Origin: Acidobacteriota bacterium
Lineage (GTDB): Bacteria; Acidobacteriota; UBA4820
Reading direction: 5' to 3'
Length of the DNA: 64,000 nucleotides
NCBI GenBank assembly: GCA_029559035.1
Contig: JAKQCT010000065.1
Location: 121,346 to 185,345, forward strand
Shown: positions 23,902 through 33,853 of the stretch, piece by piece
Position numbering within the stretch: position 1 is the first letter of the stretch
How the letters are laid out: each line of letters starts with the position of its first letter
Made by a program: the position numbers and the translations under genes
Notes under the pieces: model-generated
Seen by the model: only the letters and a program-made list of their open reading frames with translations
Databases searched by the model: none
Told to the model about the DNA's origin: nothing

Positions 23902-26900
23902 TTAACTTGAGACCCAGAGATATTCCGGCCTTACCAGCGGGGGCACGAGGAAGAGCTTCAGCCCCAGCACGTCGCGCCTGTGGGGGACGACCGCTTTCTC
24001 GTGATATAGGAAGAGCAGGGGGGCGTCGTCCAGCAGGACCTCCTCCGCCTTGCGGTAGAGCTCTATCCGCTCGTCGATGTCGAGCGACCTTCTCGCCTTT
24101 TCCGCGAGGGAGTCGAGCACGGGGCTCGTGTATTTCGTACCGAGGATGTCCCCGGAGCTGCTGTGGAAAAGCACGTAGATGAAGTTGTCGGGGTCGGGAT
24201 AGTCCGCGTACCAGCCGGTGGCGTATATCGGGGGGCGGCCTTCCTTCTTGTTCCTCGAGGCGAAGTCGTCGTGGGTGAGGCTTTCTTCATCGATAATGAT
24301 GTTCACCGCCTTCAGGCTGTTGACGACGAAATCGAAATCCTTCCTCTGGTTGACCCTGCTCTCGTCAGTGGGGACTTTCACTCTGAAGCCGTTCGAGTGG
24401 CCAGCTTTCGTTAGCAGCCATTTCGCCTTGTCGGGATCGAACGGGTAACCCCTCTGCTGAGGGTTGAACCCGAGGATGCCGGGAGGAAAGATGCCCATGG
24501 CGGGTTTCGGATCGGTCGCGGGATGTTCCGCCGAGAGAGCGTCCTTGTCTATGGCGTAATTGACCGCCTGGCGGACCTCCTTCTGGGCGAACGGCCCTAC
24601 GTCGCACCTGAAAGTGAAGAAGGTAGTGCTCAGCAGCAGGGCGCTTTCGAACTGGCTCTGCCATTCTTCTTCGCGGAAGAGCTCCTCGAGGGCTTCCTTG
24701 GCGAGGGATGGCACTATGTCGACCGACCCTTCCCTGAGCATCGCGACCAGGTCGGTCGGAGTCTTCGCGCTGTAATCGAATACGACCTTGTCCACGTTAG
24801 CCACGGTCTTGTCGAAATAATCGTCGAAGCGCTGGAAGGTCACCTTGTTCCTGTCGGTGTCGACGACCTTGAAGGGGCCGCATCCGATAGGGCGGACCAT
24901 CCTGAGGGTGCTCTCGTCGACGGCTTCGGAGGGGATGACGGACGCCTCGATGGCCGTGAGCATGTTAAGGAAGAAGGCCAGAGGTTCCTTGAGGTGAATC
25001 TCAACGGTCTGTTCATCCATGACCTTGAGGCCGGTGATGGTCTTGGCCCTGCCCTCCAGGAATTCTTCCGCACCCTCTACCCAGTTGAGGAACCACTTGC
25101 CCTCGTTGTCGAGAAGAGGGGACAGCGCGCGGTGCCAGGAGAAGAGGACATCCTTGGCGGACACCTTTCTTCCGTTGTGGAAGAATGCGTCTCCTCTCAG
25201 CCTGAAGGTGTATACGAGGCCGTCGGCGCTCACCGTCCATTCCTTGGCGAGTCCCGGGACTATGCGTGTGCCGTGGCCGAACTTCACGAGCGTCATGTTG
25301 TAGTTGTGCGAGAGCTCGTGGTTGAGCCTCAGGTTCCCGTAGACCGGGTCAATGTTGTAGGCGTGCCTGGTGAAGCCGAGCCTCACTTCTCCGCCCTTCT
25401 GGGCCTCGGGGAGCTCGAACCTGCTCAGCTCCTCCACCAGCAGGAGGGAATCCTGCCTCAGGTTGGAGCTTGTCGAGGAGAGGTCCCTCGCGCTGCCGAG
25501 GTTCTGGTCCGAAGCGCTCTTGATCGTGTCCATCGCGTCGACCATCTGCTGGCCCAGCTTAGACATCGAGATCAGCGCCTGGTGGGCGGAGGCGATCGCG
25601 ATCTTCACCTTCTCCATCCCGTTCGAGATCATCTCGGCGCCCTTTGCCTGGTCGTGCGTCGCGCGGTCGACGGCGTCGGTGAGCTCGACCATCGTGGACG
25701 ACCTCTTGGCTATGACCTGGCTCGTCTTCGCCTGGTCTCCCGTGGCGATCGAGATCCTTTCTATCCTTTTCGCCATCTCCTCGATTGCGGCGGTGACCTG
25801 CCTCGATCCCTTCGACTGCTCGCTGGCGGCCCTCGCGATGTGGCTTATGCTGGATTCGGCGCCCGATATAGCCTCGCTGATCCTCTGCAGGTTCTCCAGG
25901 GCGGCCCGCCCGAGTCTCACGCCCTCCTGGGCGCGCAGCGACCCTTCGGACGCGGTCTTGTTTGCTATGTCTATGTCCTTGTGTATCGAATTTATGATGT
26001 CTGTCACTTCAGCCGTCGAGCTGGCGGTCCTCTCGGCCAGGTCCCGGATCTCTTCAGCGACCACTCCGAAGCTCTTGCCGTGTTCGCCCGCCTGGGCGGC
26101 GATTATCGCGGCGTTGAGCGCGAGAAGGTTTGTCTGGTCGGTGATCTCCCTGATGACGTTCAGTATCTTTCCTATCTCCCTGGAGCGTTTCCCGAGGGAT
26201 TCCATCGCGGTCTGGTTCTGGGTCACCGATTCCGCGATCTTTTCGAGGCCCTTTACCGTGTCCTGGACCGTCTGGAAGCCCAGCCTGGAAACCTGGGATA
26301 CCTGCTGGGAAAGCGTTTCCGTGTCCCTGATGTTCTCCTCGATCTGCCCGATCGTCGCGTCCATCTCCACCATCGAAGCCGAATTCTGCACGGCGAAGGC
26401 GGAAAGGCTGTTGGTGTTTTCCGCGACCTCCTCGAAAGAGGCGGACATCTCGGTCATCGAAGAGGTTATCTCGTCCACGAACGTCGCGAGCCTGTGGGAA
26501 GCTTCGGCCACTTCGTCGATCGACGACCTCATCTCGAGGACGGAAGAAGCGGTCTGCTCCGCGAAATTCGAAAGCGAATCCATCTCCTCGACTACGATCT
26601 CGATCTCCTTGTCGAGCTGTTTTATAGACTTGTTCGCCTGGCTCACGGAGGCCACCTGCTCCTTGGCGTCGGAGATCAGGTTCCTCGTCTTTTCGGTGAT
26701 ACCGCCCGCGACGTCGGATACGTTCTCGCCCATGTCCTGGAGGTAATGGATCAGGTTGCGCATGGACCTGAGCAGCCTCCGGAACCCACCGAGGTGCTTC
26801 TGGACAACCTGGAAATGCTCCCTGTTGTCCGATGCGAGCCGCCCCTGGGCCAGGTCCAGAAGGACCTTTTCGGTGTTCTCCCTCTGTTTTCCGACGACCG

Positions 26901-27075
26901 ACTTCACGTAGTAGGAAAGCCCGATCCCGGAAATGAAGGAAAAAGAGGCGAGAAAGATCCAGAAGGAACCCGTGGACATGACAGCCGGAGGCATGATGAG
27001 AGCGGCCAGCAGCAGGCCGAAGATGAACACGGCCGTCCCGCCTCCCAATGCGTTCCATAAAGAATTCTTGATCAC
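23902..27075 (-). CDS. Methyl-accepting chemotaxis protein fused to a family 5 peptide-binding (SBP_bac_5) domain
   Basis: The true start is the GTG at 27075, five bases after GGGAGG; the ORF track extends 103 residues further into the rel promoter. The 1057-residue protein has two membrane helices (about residues 10-33 and 37-57) with almost no loop between them. A long coiled coil follows, with the conserved chemoreceptor tip [13 protein letters not shown] to [13 protein letters not shown] (311-350), and the helix returns to about 560. Residues 563-1057 are a complete oligopeptide-binding domain ([38 protein letters not shown]). No HAMP domain is evident. The topology places both the signalling and binding domains in the cytoplasm, which is abnormal for a periplasmic binding fold. 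No che genes are nearby. Confidence 0.88.
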   Translation of the reverse strand: MIKNSLWNALGGGTAVFIFGLLLAALIMPPAVMSTGSFWIFLASFSFISGIGLSYYVKSVVGKQRENTEKVLLDLAQGRLASDNREHFQVVQKHLGGFRRLLRSMRNLIHYLQDMGENVSDVAGGITEKTRNLISDAKEQVASVSQANKSIKQLDKEIEIVVEEMDSLSNFAEQTASSVLEMRSSIDEVAEASHRLATFVDEITSSMTEMSASFEEVAENTNSLSAFAVQNSASMVEMDATIGQIEENIRDTETLSQQVSQVSRLGFQTVQDTVKGLEKIAESVTQNQTAMESLGKRSREIGKILNVIREITDQTNLLALNAAIIAAQAGEHGKSFGVVAEEIRDLAERTASSTAEVTDIINSIHKDIDIANKTASEGSLRAQEGVRLGRAALENLQRISEAISGAESSISHIARAASEQSKGSRQVTAAIEEMAKRIERISIATGDQAKTSQVIAKRSSTMVELTDAVDRATHDQAKGAEMISNGMEKVKIAIASAHQALISMSKLGQQMVDAMDTIKSASDQNLGSARDLSSTSSNLRQDSLLLVEELSRFELPEAQKGGEVRLGFTRHAYNIDPVYGNLRLNHELSHNYNMTLVKFGHGTRIVPGLAKEWTVSADGLVYTFRLRGDAFFHNGRKVSAKDVLFSWHRALSPLLDNEGKWFLNWVEGAEEFLEGRAKTITGLKVMDEQTVEIHLKEPLAFFLNMLTAIEASVIPSEAVDESTLRMVRPIGCGPFKVVDTDRNKVTFQRFDDYFDKTVANVDKVVFDYSAKTPTDLVAMLREGSVDIVPSLAKEALEELFREEEWQSQFESALLLSTTFFTFRCDVGPFAQKEVRQAVNYAIDKDALSAEHPATDPKPAMGIFPPGILGFNPQQRGYPFDPDKAKWLLTKAGHSNGFRVKVPTDESRVNQRKDFDFVVNSLKAVNIIIDEESLTHDDFASRNKKEGRPPIYATGWYADYPDPDNFIYVLFHSSSGDILGTKYTSPVLDSLAEKARRSLDIDERIELYRKAEEVLLDDAPLLFLYHEKAVVPHRRDVLGLKLFLVPPLVRPEYLWVSS

Positions 27076-27190
27076 GAAGACCTCCCTTGTGGGATTTCTC
27101 CCCTTTATATTAAATATGGTAAAGGGGTTGAAAGTCAATCCGCCGTCCTGCACGGAGCGCGGAGACTCGAAGGGGGCCGGTCCTCTTTTC

Positions 27191-27220
27191 TTGACACGGA
27201 CTCGCTCGTGGCAATATAGT
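27191..27220 (+). promoter_or_regulatory. Sigma-70-type promoter of rel
   Basis: TTGACA and TATAGT are separated by 18 bases. The predicted transcription start is near 27227, so the first codon used by the ORF track (27222) would not be in the transcript. Confidence 0.7.
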
Positions 27221-27221
27221 A

Positions 27222-29408
27222 GTGTTGATTTGTGTGCAGGAGGCGGCCGTTCTACCCCGAATAGAGCATATCCTGGAAAAAGTGAAGAGCTACAACCCCA
27301 CATCCAACGAGATGCTGCTGAGGAAGGCGTACCTCTTCTCCGCGCTCGCACACGAAGGCGTGATGAGGAAGGACGGGCGGCCATACCTGAGCCACCCCAT
27401 GTCCGTGGCCGACATCCTGGCGGACCTGAAGATGGACGATGTCGGGATTGTAGCGGGGTTCCTCCACGACGTGGTAGAGGACAACCACACAGTGACGATC
27501 GAGAACATCGGCGACAGGTTCGGGCCCGAGGTCGCCCACATCGTCGCGGCGGTCACCAAGATAGAGAGGGACGTGCCCCTCGACCAGCAGATGAGCAAGG
27601 AGGAGGCGGGATACGAGAACATCAGGAAGCTCATCATCGCCATGGTCGAGGACATCAGGGTCATCTTCGTCAAGCTCGCCGACAGGCTGCACAACCTCAG
27701 GACAATGGAAGGCATGCCGAGGGAGAGCGCGAGGAAGAAGGCGAAGGAGGGGCTCGAGATATTCGCGCCGATCGCGAACAGGCTGGGAATCGGAAAGATT
27801 AAGGCGGAACTGGAGGACCTCGGGTTCAGGTACGCATATCCGGAAGATTACGAAATGATCAGGTCGGCCATCCAGGAGAAGAGGATCTACAGCGGAGGCT
27901 TTCTGGAGGAGACGAGGACGCAGCTCACGGACCTCCTGGGGAAGAACGGCATCAGGTGCGAGGTCCAGGGAAGAGTGAAGCACCTCTACAGCATCTACAG
28001 GAAGATACTGAGGCAGGGAATAAACATCAACGAAGTCTACGATTACATGGCTTTCAGGATCCTGGTCCCGGAACTCAGGGACTGCTATTCCGCGCTCGGC
28101 TACATCCACAGCAGGTGGAACCTGGTTCCCGGGCGTTTCAAGGATTTCATCTCCGATCCCAAGGAGAACGGCTACAAGTCGCTTCACACATCCGTCATCG
28201 GGCCCAGCGGCCAGCCTTTCGAGATACAGATCAGGACCTTCGAGATGCACAGCCAGGCGGAGAACGGGATCGCGGCGCACTGGAAATACAAGGAGGGCCG
28301 TTTTGTCGAGGAGGATGACGACAACATCTCGACCTTCAGGAAGGAGATAGAGGACTCATCGAAGAGCTCGGGCGCGGAGTTCCTCAACAACCTCCACATA
28401 GACCTTTACCCCAAGGACATATACATCATCACTCCGAAGGGAAAGGTGGTCCACCTCGCCAGGGGCGCCACCCCGCTGGACTTCGCCTACGCGATCCACA
28501 CAGACATCGGGAACCAGTGCGTGGGCGCCAAGGTCAACGGCAAGCTGGTACCGCTCAAGACCGAGCTGAAGTCCGGCGACAGGGTGGAGGTCATGACGAA
28601 CCCGCAGGCGCACCCTTCGAGGGACTGGCTCGAAGTTGCCAAGAGCACGCGTGCAAAGAGCAAGATCAAGGGCTGGCTCGCCCAGAACGAGAAGAGCCTC
28701 GCCATCGAGAGGGGCCGGGAGTCGTTCGAGAAGGAACTGAGGAGGCTTAAAAAGAATCTCAGGGAACTCTCCGAGAACGGAGCTCTTGAGGAGGGACTGA
28801 AGAAAAGCGCCGTTCCGGACCTGGACAGCCTCTTTGCGGAGATAGGCTACGGGAAGATAGACCCGCGGGTGTTCCTCAAAAGGATCCTCGGCGGGGAGGA
28901 GGAAGAAGAAAGGTCGAGACATCCGGGGCGCAGGGCTTCCGATTCTCCTCCGATATCGTTCGGCGGGGACTCGGATTTCCTGATGAACCTCGCCAGGTGC
29001 TGCAACCCGGTGGAGGGCGACGAGATCAGGGGTTACATAGCCAAGGGCAAGGGGCTGGTGGTGCACAGGAACAGCTGTTCGAACCTCAGGAGGCTCGCCG
29101 AGATCCATCCGGAGAGGGTCTGCGAAGTAAACTGGGAAGGGAGGGGCGGTACCAACATTTTCGAGATACCGCTGTCTATCGTAGTGCACAACAGGCGAGG
29201 GGTGCTCGCCGGCGTCACCAAGACGGTGTCGGACGCCGGGGCTGACATCATGAGCTGCGACGCAAAGAGCCTCGAGAAACAGGGAGTGGGGGAGAAGGGG
29301 ATGATCAGGATCAAGGTCCTCGTGAAGGACAAGGGTCACCTGAAAAGGCTTCTGTCCATGCTGAGCGACCTTGACGGAGTAGCGTCGATATCTAGGAACG
29401 CCCCCTGA
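27222..29408 (+). CDS. rel: Bifunctional (p)ppGpp synthetase/hydrolase, Rel/SpoT type
   Basis: Rel makes and degrades the starvation alarmone (p)ppGpp. In about 728 residues the order is: HD hydrolase domain ([16 protein letters not shown] and FLHDVVED, near 45-95), synthetase domain (GYKSLHTSV near 320 and [10 protein letters not shown] near 350), TGS domain ([20 protein letters not shown] near 390), and a C-terminal zinc-finger/ACT region ([12 protein letters not shown], then [19 protein letters not shown]). The RFKD motif of the synthetase loop is that of bifunctional Rel rather than RelA. The real start is unclear: AGGAGG lies at 27238-27243 but is followed by GTT, while GTG 27222 lies upstream of the predicted transcript start. 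Confidence 0.94.
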   Translation: MLICVQEAAVLPRIEHILEKVKSYNPTSNEMLLRKAYLFSALAHEGVMRKDGRPYLSHPMSVADILADLKMDDVGIVAGFLHDVVEDNHTVTIENIGDRFGPEVAHIVAAVTKIERDVPLDQQMSKEEAGYENIRKLIIAMVEDIRVIFVKLADRLHNLRTMEGMPRESARKKAKEGLEIFAPIANRLGIGKIKAELEDLGFRYAYPEDYEMIRSAIQEKRIYSGGFLEETRTQLTDLLGKNGIRCEVQGRVKHLYSIYRKILRQGININEVYDYMAFRILVPELRDCYSALGYIHSRWNLVPGRFKDFISDPKENGYKSLHTSVIGPSGQPFEIQIRTFEMHSQAENGIAAHWKYKEGRFVEEDDDNISTFRKEIEDSSKSSGAEFLNNLHIDLYPKDIYIITPKGKVVHLARGATPLDFAYAIHTDIGNQCVGAKVNGKLVPLKTELKSGDRVEVMTNPQAHPSRDWLEVAKSTRAKSKIKGWLAQNEKSLAIERGRESFEKELRRLKKNLRELSENGALEEGLKKSAVPDLDSLFAEIGYGKIDPRVFLKRILGGEEEEERSRHPGRRASDSPPISFGGDSDFLMNLARCCNPVEGDEIRGYIAKGKGLVVHRNSCSNLRRLAEIHPERVCEVNWEGRGGTNIFEIPLSIVVHNRRGVLAGVTKTVSDAGADIMSCDAKSLEKQGVGEKGMIRIKVLVKDKGHLKRLLSMLSDLDGVASISRNAP

Positions 29409-29472
29409 TTGGGAATTCAGCCTGGAAATGTAGTAAAATATTTAGCTTCGAGGGGCTCCACGGGGAGGAACC

Positions 29473-31263
29473 GTGTGCGGAATTTTCGGTATCGTGACAG
29501 GCAGAGAAGAGAACCTGGGAGGCATCCTGGTTGAGGCGTGCAGGAGGCTTTCCTACAGGGGCTACGATTCGGTGGGGTGCGCCGCGATCAGCGCCGGCGG
29601 CGAAGTGGACCTGAGGAAGGACGTCGGAAAGGTCGAGGACGTCTCGAGGAAACTGAACTTCGGCGAGATGTCCGGCTGCAGGGGGATCGCACAGCTGAGA
29701 TGGGCGACCTTCGGCGCTCCTTCGATAGTGAACGCCCAGCCCCATTTCGATTCCGACAAGGAGATGGTGGGCGCCCACAACGGGAACGTGGTCAACAATG
29801 TCGCCCTCAGGGACCTTTTCAAGAAAGAGGGGTTGACCGTCAGGTCGACCAACGACGGCGAATCGTGCGTGCACGCCGTGGAGCTGTTCCTCAGGAAAGG
29901 TTTTTCCACGGAGGAAGCCGTCAGGAAGGCGAACGACCTCCTCGAAGGCGATTACGCGTTCGTGATCGGCAGGAGGGACGAAAAGACGCTCTACGCCGTC
30001 AAGAAAGGGTCCGGCCTCGTCGTCGGGCTCGGCGAGAACTCCAACTACCTTTCATCCGACCTTCCCTCCCTGCTTTTCCTTACAAAGAGGATAATCCGCG
30101 TCGAAGACGGCGAGATGGTGATAATGGGCGCGGAAACCGTTACGATAAAGAGGATAGACGACGGCAGCGAGGTGAAGAGGGAACCCGAAGAAATTACACA
30201 GGAGATGGGCGCCGCGCAGAAGGGCGGGTACCCCCATTTCATGCTCAAGGAGATCTGCGAACAGCCCGTCGTGGCGAGGGACCTTCTCCACCTTCTGAAC
30301 GCGAGCCCCCACGCGAAAATGTTCCTCTCGAAACTTCAGAACGCCCGCAACATCTATTTCATAGCCTGCGGTACCAGTTACCACGCCGCGCTTTTCGGCG
30401 CGACGGCATTCGCGAGGTACGCGGGAAGGACCGTCATCCCGGTTCTTGCCCCGCAGTTCATTCCCCAGTACCTTCCCACCGTGGCGAGCGGCGACGTGGG
30501 GGTCTTCGTCAGCCAGAGCGGAGAAACGAGGGACGTCCTCAAGGCGATGATGATGGCCAAGGAAAAGGGTATAGCCGCTCTCAGCATCGTCAATGTGCTC
30601 GGGTCGACCATGATGAAGGAGAGCGAGGTTTACATACCCATCGCCTGCGGGTACGAGATATCCGTCCCCGCCACGAAGACCTTCATGAACCAGGCGCTTG
30701 CGTTCCTCTACCTGGCTCTCAAGCTGGGAGGCAAAGATACCTCGGTGCTGGATCCGCTCCCCGGCCTTATCTCGGAAACGATAAAGATGTCCAGGGAAAA
30801 GGTGGCGGATGTGATCCCTCATCTCAAGGACCAGGAGGAGTATTACTGCCTCGGTTACGGATCGACATATTCGATGGCGCTTGAGGGAGCGCTCAAGATA
30901 AAGGAAGTGACATATTCTCACTGCGAGGGCATGCTTTCGACGGAGTTCAAGCACGGTCCTCTCTCGTCGGTGAGAAAGAACTATCCCGTCGTGTTCGTCG
31001 TATCACCCGACGACATTCCCGTTTCTCTCAGCGGGATCAACGAAGTGGCGTGCAGGGGAGGGTACACGATAGTGATATCCGAAAAGGACGAAAGCCTCAG
31101 GGCCAACGCGGGCAAGACATTCTTCCTGCCGAAGAGCGGAGAGCCGCTCGCGTCGCTTCTTTCGGTGATCCCGCTCCAGCTCATGGCTTACAGGCTCAGC
31201 GTGGAGCGCGGCTTCGACCCGGATTTTCCCAGGAACCTGAGCAAGACGCTGACGGTGGATTGA
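29473..31263 (+). CDS. glmS: Glutamine-fructose-6-phosphate aminotransferase (GlmS-like)
   Basis: GlmS makes glucosamine-6-phosphate, the first step of amino-sugar synthesis for the cell wall. The GTG start places Cys next to the initiator (CGIFGIV), as needed for the N-terminal nucleophile. The glutaminase domain (to about 230) is followed by two SIS sugar-isomerase domains (ACGTSYHAALF near 300, SQSGETRD near 350, ALEGALKIKEVTYSHCEG near 475) and the terminal Lys region NLSKTLTVD. Length (596) is normal. Several glutaminase residues differ from the textbook enzyme: RWATFG for RWATHG and NAQPHF for NAHPHV. It may have specialised, but gene content suggests the ordinary role. It precedes the PATAN gene by 5 bases. 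Confidence 0.88.
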   Translation: MCGIFGIVTGREENLGGILVEACRRLSYRGYDSVGCAAISAGGEVDLRKDVGKVEDVSRKLNFGEMSGCRGIAQLRWATFGAPSIVNAQPHFDSDKEMVGAHNGNVVNNVALRDLFKKEGLTVRSTNDGESCVHAVELFLRKGFSTEEAVRKANDLLEGDYAFVIGRRDEKTLYAVKKGSGLVVGLGENSNYLSSDLPSLLFLTKRIIRVEDGEMVIMGAETVTIKRIDDGSEVKREPEEITQEMGAAQKGGYPHFMLKEICEQPVVARDLLHLLNASPHAKMFLSKLQNARNIYFIACGTSYHAALFGATAFARYAGRTVIPVLAPQFIPQYLPTVASGDVGVFVSQSGETRDVLKAMMMAKEKGIAALSIVNVLGSTMMKESEVYIPIACGYEISVPATKTFMNQALAFLYLALKLGGKDTSVLDPLPGLISETIKMSREKVADVIPHLKDQEEYYCLGYGSTYSMALEGALKIKEVTYSHCEGMLSTEFKHGPLSSVRKNYPVVFVVSPDDIPVSLSGINEVACRGGYTIVISEKDESLRANAGKTFFLPKSGEPLASLLSVIPLQLMAYRLSVERGFDPDFPRNLSKTLTVD

Positions 31264-31268
31264 GAGAG

Positions 31269-32357
31269 ATGGCGGAAAAGGTCTTCCAGGGCAAACTGAA
31301 GGCGATCCCGATCCCCGACCTGCTGACCTTCATCAGCATGGTCAAGAAGACCGGCATCCTTGTCGTGGATGCTTCGGGCGTGACCAGGAAGCTCTGGTGG
31401 GAAAAAGGGGAACTGGTCTTCGCGGCATCGACGCACCCGGACGAGGCGCTTGGCTCTTTCCTCGTCAGGCACGGCAAGATAACTCAGGAACAGAACATGA
31501 AGTCGGGCCTCCTCGTGGAACCGGGAAAGCGGCAGGGAAAGGTTCTTGTCCAGATGGGAGTGTTGACGCCAAAGCAGCTCTGGTGGGCGGTCAAGAACCA
31601 GGTGCTCGAGATAATTTACGGGATATTCAGCCTCGGCGACGGAACCTTTTATTTCACCGAGGACGAGGAACCCACGGAGGAGAGGATCAAACTTTCCACC
31701 TCCACGACCAACATCATCATGGAAGGCATCAGAAGGCTCGACGAATGGCCGAGGATCAAGGAACTCATCCCCGACGACATGGCCGTTCCCAGGCTCGTTC
31801 CTCCGGAGTTCAGGGACGCTACCGTCAAGTTCCACGAGGGCGAGCTCGAGATACTGAACCTGGTAGACGACGACAGGAACATCAGGGAGATCATCCACGT
31901 TTCGCCCTTCGAGGAGTTCGAAACGCTGAGGATCCTGATGGCGCTCCTCCTGGCGCGCTACATACACATACCGGGAAGCGCCGTGCCTGCTGAAGAGGAC
32001 GTGGAGGATGTATCCGTCATCGAGAACCTCATTGACCAGTACAACAGGATATTCGGCGAGATATGGAACGAGGTGGGGGAGAAGATTGGCCAGAAGGAAA
32101 GGCAGGACATGTTCGACGAGGTGAAGAACTCCCTCGGCGAAGCGATCCTGGAAGGCCCTTTCTTCGACGCGAGAGGGCACCTTCCGACCTCATCTTTGAT
32201 GGCCAACGTGGCGGACCTGCCGCAGGAAAAAAGGGTGAAGCTTCTCAGCCTCGCTTTGGAGAACCTGCTCTCCTTCCTCCTTTTCGAGTCGAGCAAGCAC
32301 CTCGACGCCGAACAGAAATCCTCTCTCTACAGGCTTGTGGAATCGAAGGGCGGCTGA
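31269..32357 (+). CDS. DUF4388 (PATAN) domain protein
   Basis: From ATG 31269 the product has 362 residues; the ORF track start at 31050 lies inside glmS and is wrong. The first 100 or so residues (FQGKLKAIPIPDLLTFISMVKKTGILVV ... LWWEKGELVFAAS) match DUF4388/PATAN, a domain found in signalling proteins of deltaproteobacteria and acidobacteria. The segment GSFLVRHGKITQEQ and the middle part repeat the PATAN-associated helical pattern. The C-terminal 150 residues are helical and unassigned. It follows glmS by 5 bases, so it is probably translated from the same transcript. Its 3' end lies 8 bases from the converging fumarase gene. Confidence 0.8.
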   Translation: MAEKVFQGKLKAIPIPDLLTFISMVKKTGILVVDASGVTRKLWWEKGELVFAASTHPDEALGSFLVRHGKITQEQNMKSGLLVEPGKRQGKVLVQMGVLTPKQLWWAVKNQVLEIIYGIFSLGDGTFYFTEDEEPTEERIKLSTSTTNIIMEGIRRLDEWPRIKELIPDDMAVPRLVPPEFRDATVKFHEGELEILNLVDDDRNIREIIHVSPFEEFETLRILMALLLARYIHIPGSAVPAEEDVEDVSVIENLIDQYNRIFGEIWNEVGEKIGQKERQDMFDEVKNSLGEAILEGPFFDARGHLPTSSLMANVADLPQEKRVKLLSLALENLLSFLLFESSKHLDAEQKSSLYRLVESKGG

Positions 32358-32365
32358 CCGGGGCG

Positions 32366-33754
32366 TCAGCGGCTGTCGGTGAATCTCGCCGGATCGAACA
32401 ACCTGTCGATCTCATCTTCAGTGAGAAGATTCTTTTCAAGGATAACCTTCCTGATAGGGACGTCCCTGGAGATCGATTCCTTGTAAAGCTCTGAAGCCCT
32501 GTCGTACCCGAGGACGGGCTGAAGCGCCGTCACCAGCGACGGCGAGTTCTCGGCGTGAATCCTGCACTTTCGGATGTCCGCCTCTATACCTTCCACGCAT
32601 TTCTCCGCGAATAGAAAGGCGGCGTTCGACAGGATTCCGGAAGCTGTCAGAAGGTTGTAACCGAGAAGCGGCATCATCGTATTCAGTTCGAGCCTTCCTC
32701 CCATCGCGCAGATCGTGTTGGCGGCGTCGAACCCGGCGACCTGGGCGGAGACCATCAGGACCATTTCCGGCATTACCGGGTTCACCTTCCCGGCCATGAT
32801 GCTCGAGCCGGCCTGGAGCGAAGGGAGGATTAGTTCGCCCAGCCCGCAGCGCGGTCCGGTCGCCATGAGCCTGATATCTTCCGCGATCTTGGCCATGGAC
32901 GCCGCGGTCCGCTTCATGGCGCCGCTGGCGCTTAGAAGGCTGTCCCTGGAGCCGAGCCCCTCGAAAAGGTCGGGCTGCTGCCCCAGATCGAGTCCGGTCT
33001 CTTCGGAGAGCAGCTCTATCGCACGGAGGGGTATCTTACGGTCAGTCCCGAACCCTGTTCCCACTGCCGTCCCGCCGAGGGGCAGGGCCGACAGCTCGGT
33101 GAAGCACGCCCGGACCGAAAGCGACGAATGATCGACCTGGGAAGCGTAAGCCGCGAACTCCTGCCCGAGAGTCACCGGAAGGGCGTCCATCAGGTGGGTC
33201 CTCCCTGCTTTGACGATCTCCCTGAACCGGATAGACCTGCTTTCAAGAGAAGCCATCAGCTTTTCGAGCGAGGGTGACAGTTCGTCCCTGAACGAAAGAA
33301 GGAGGGCAAGCTGGATCGCCGATGGAAAGACGTCGTTGGACGACTGCCCCATGTTCACGTCGTCGTTGGGATGGACAACGCTTTTGTCTCCCTTTTTTCC
33401 ACAGAGGAACTCGGCGGCTCTGGCGGCGACGACCTCGTTCACGTTCATGTTCGTGGAGGTCCCCGACCCCGTCTGGAAAACGTCCAGGGGGAACGAATCG
33501 TCGAATTTTCCCTCGGTTATCTCCCTGCAGGCCGCAATGATGGCTTCGGCTTTTTTCCCGTCCAAAAGGGATGACTCCATATTTGCCTTGGCGTAGCAGG
33601 ATTTTATGATGGCGGCCGCCCTGACGATCCCCGTCGGGACCCGGATACCGCTCACCCGGAAATTGTCGATCGCTCTCGCGGTGTTGATGCCGTAATAGGC
33701 GTCTTCGTTAAGCCTCACCTCCCCAAGACCGTCCTTTTCGACCCTTTCAGCCAT
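32366..33754 (-). CDS. fumC: Class II fumarate hydratase (fumarase C)
   Basis: Fumarase interconverts fumarate and malate. The 462-residue protein shows the superfamily regions: FQTGSGTSTNMNVNEV near 95, SSNDVFPSAI near 133, the catalytic-His segment AGRTHLMDALPVTLGQEF near 180, and the signature loop GSSIMAGKVNPVMPE near 316 with its catalytic Ser. The TGSGTS segment points to fumarase, while aspartate ammonia-lyase usually has AGAGTS. However, PVMPE and LGQEF are also seen in aspartases, so AspA remains possible. The start has GGGAGA upstream and is divergent from the C25 protease gene. Confidence 0.85.
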   Translation of the reverse strand: MAERVEKDGLGEVRLNEDAYYGINTARAIDNFRVSGIRVPTGIVRAAAIIKSCYAKANMESSLLDGKKAEAIIAACREITEGKFDDSFPLDVFQTGSGTSTNMNVNEVVAARAAEFLCGKKGDKSVVHPNDDVNMGQSSNDVFPSAIQLALLLSFRDELSPSLEKLMASLESRSIRFREIVKAGRTHLMDALPVTLGQEFAAYASQVDHSSLSVRACFTELSALPLGGTAVGTGFGTDRKIPLRAIELLSEETGLDLGQQPDLFEGLGSRDSLLSASGAMKRTAASMAKIAEDIRLMATGPRCGLGELILPSLQAGSSIMAGKVNPVMPEMVLMVSAQVAGFDAANTICAMGGRLELNTMMPLLGYNLLTASGILSNAAFLFAEKCVEGIEADIRKCRIHAENSPSLVTALQPVLGYDRASELYKESISRDVPIRKVILEKNLLTEDEIDRLFDPARFTDSR

Positions 33755-33783
33755 TGCTCTCTCCCTGCTGGAAATGCCTCCGA

Positions 33784-33799
33784 TGTGACGGATATCACA
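33784..33799. promoter_or_regulatory. CRP-type operator upstream of the C25 protease
   Basis: TGTGACGGATATCACA is an exact TGTGA-N6-TCACA palindrome, the consensus of CRP-family activators. Its centre is 41.5 bases before the start predicted from TATAGT at 33821-33826, the spacing of a class II site, and there is no good -35 box. It is between the divergent fumC and protease genes. Confidence 0.65.
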
Positions 33800-33820
33800 G
33801 AATTCCCGACGTTCCGGAAG

Positions 33821-33826
33821 TATAGT
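33821..33826 (+). promoter_or_regulatory. -10 box for the C25 protease gene
   Basis: TATAGT is 27 bases before the chosen ATG and has no recognisable -35 hexamer at 17 bases, consistent with activator dependence. Confidence 0.5.
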
Positions 33827-33853
33827 ATCATAAGTAGGATGAAGGAGGCCGTC

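Noticed and set aside
24523-27060. 845-residue plus-strand ORF
   Set aside because: It is the antisense shadow of the chemoreceptor gene, which has clear domains; the shadow is rich in Arg/His/Leu and lacks a ribosome-binding site.
24000-27075. Chemotaxis operon
   Set aside because: No cheA, cheW, cheR or cheB is near; neighbours are the ACT-domain gene and rel.
31050-31268. Long N-terminal extension of the PATAN protein
   Set aside because: It lies inside glmS in another frame; the ATG at 31269 begins directly with the conserved domain.
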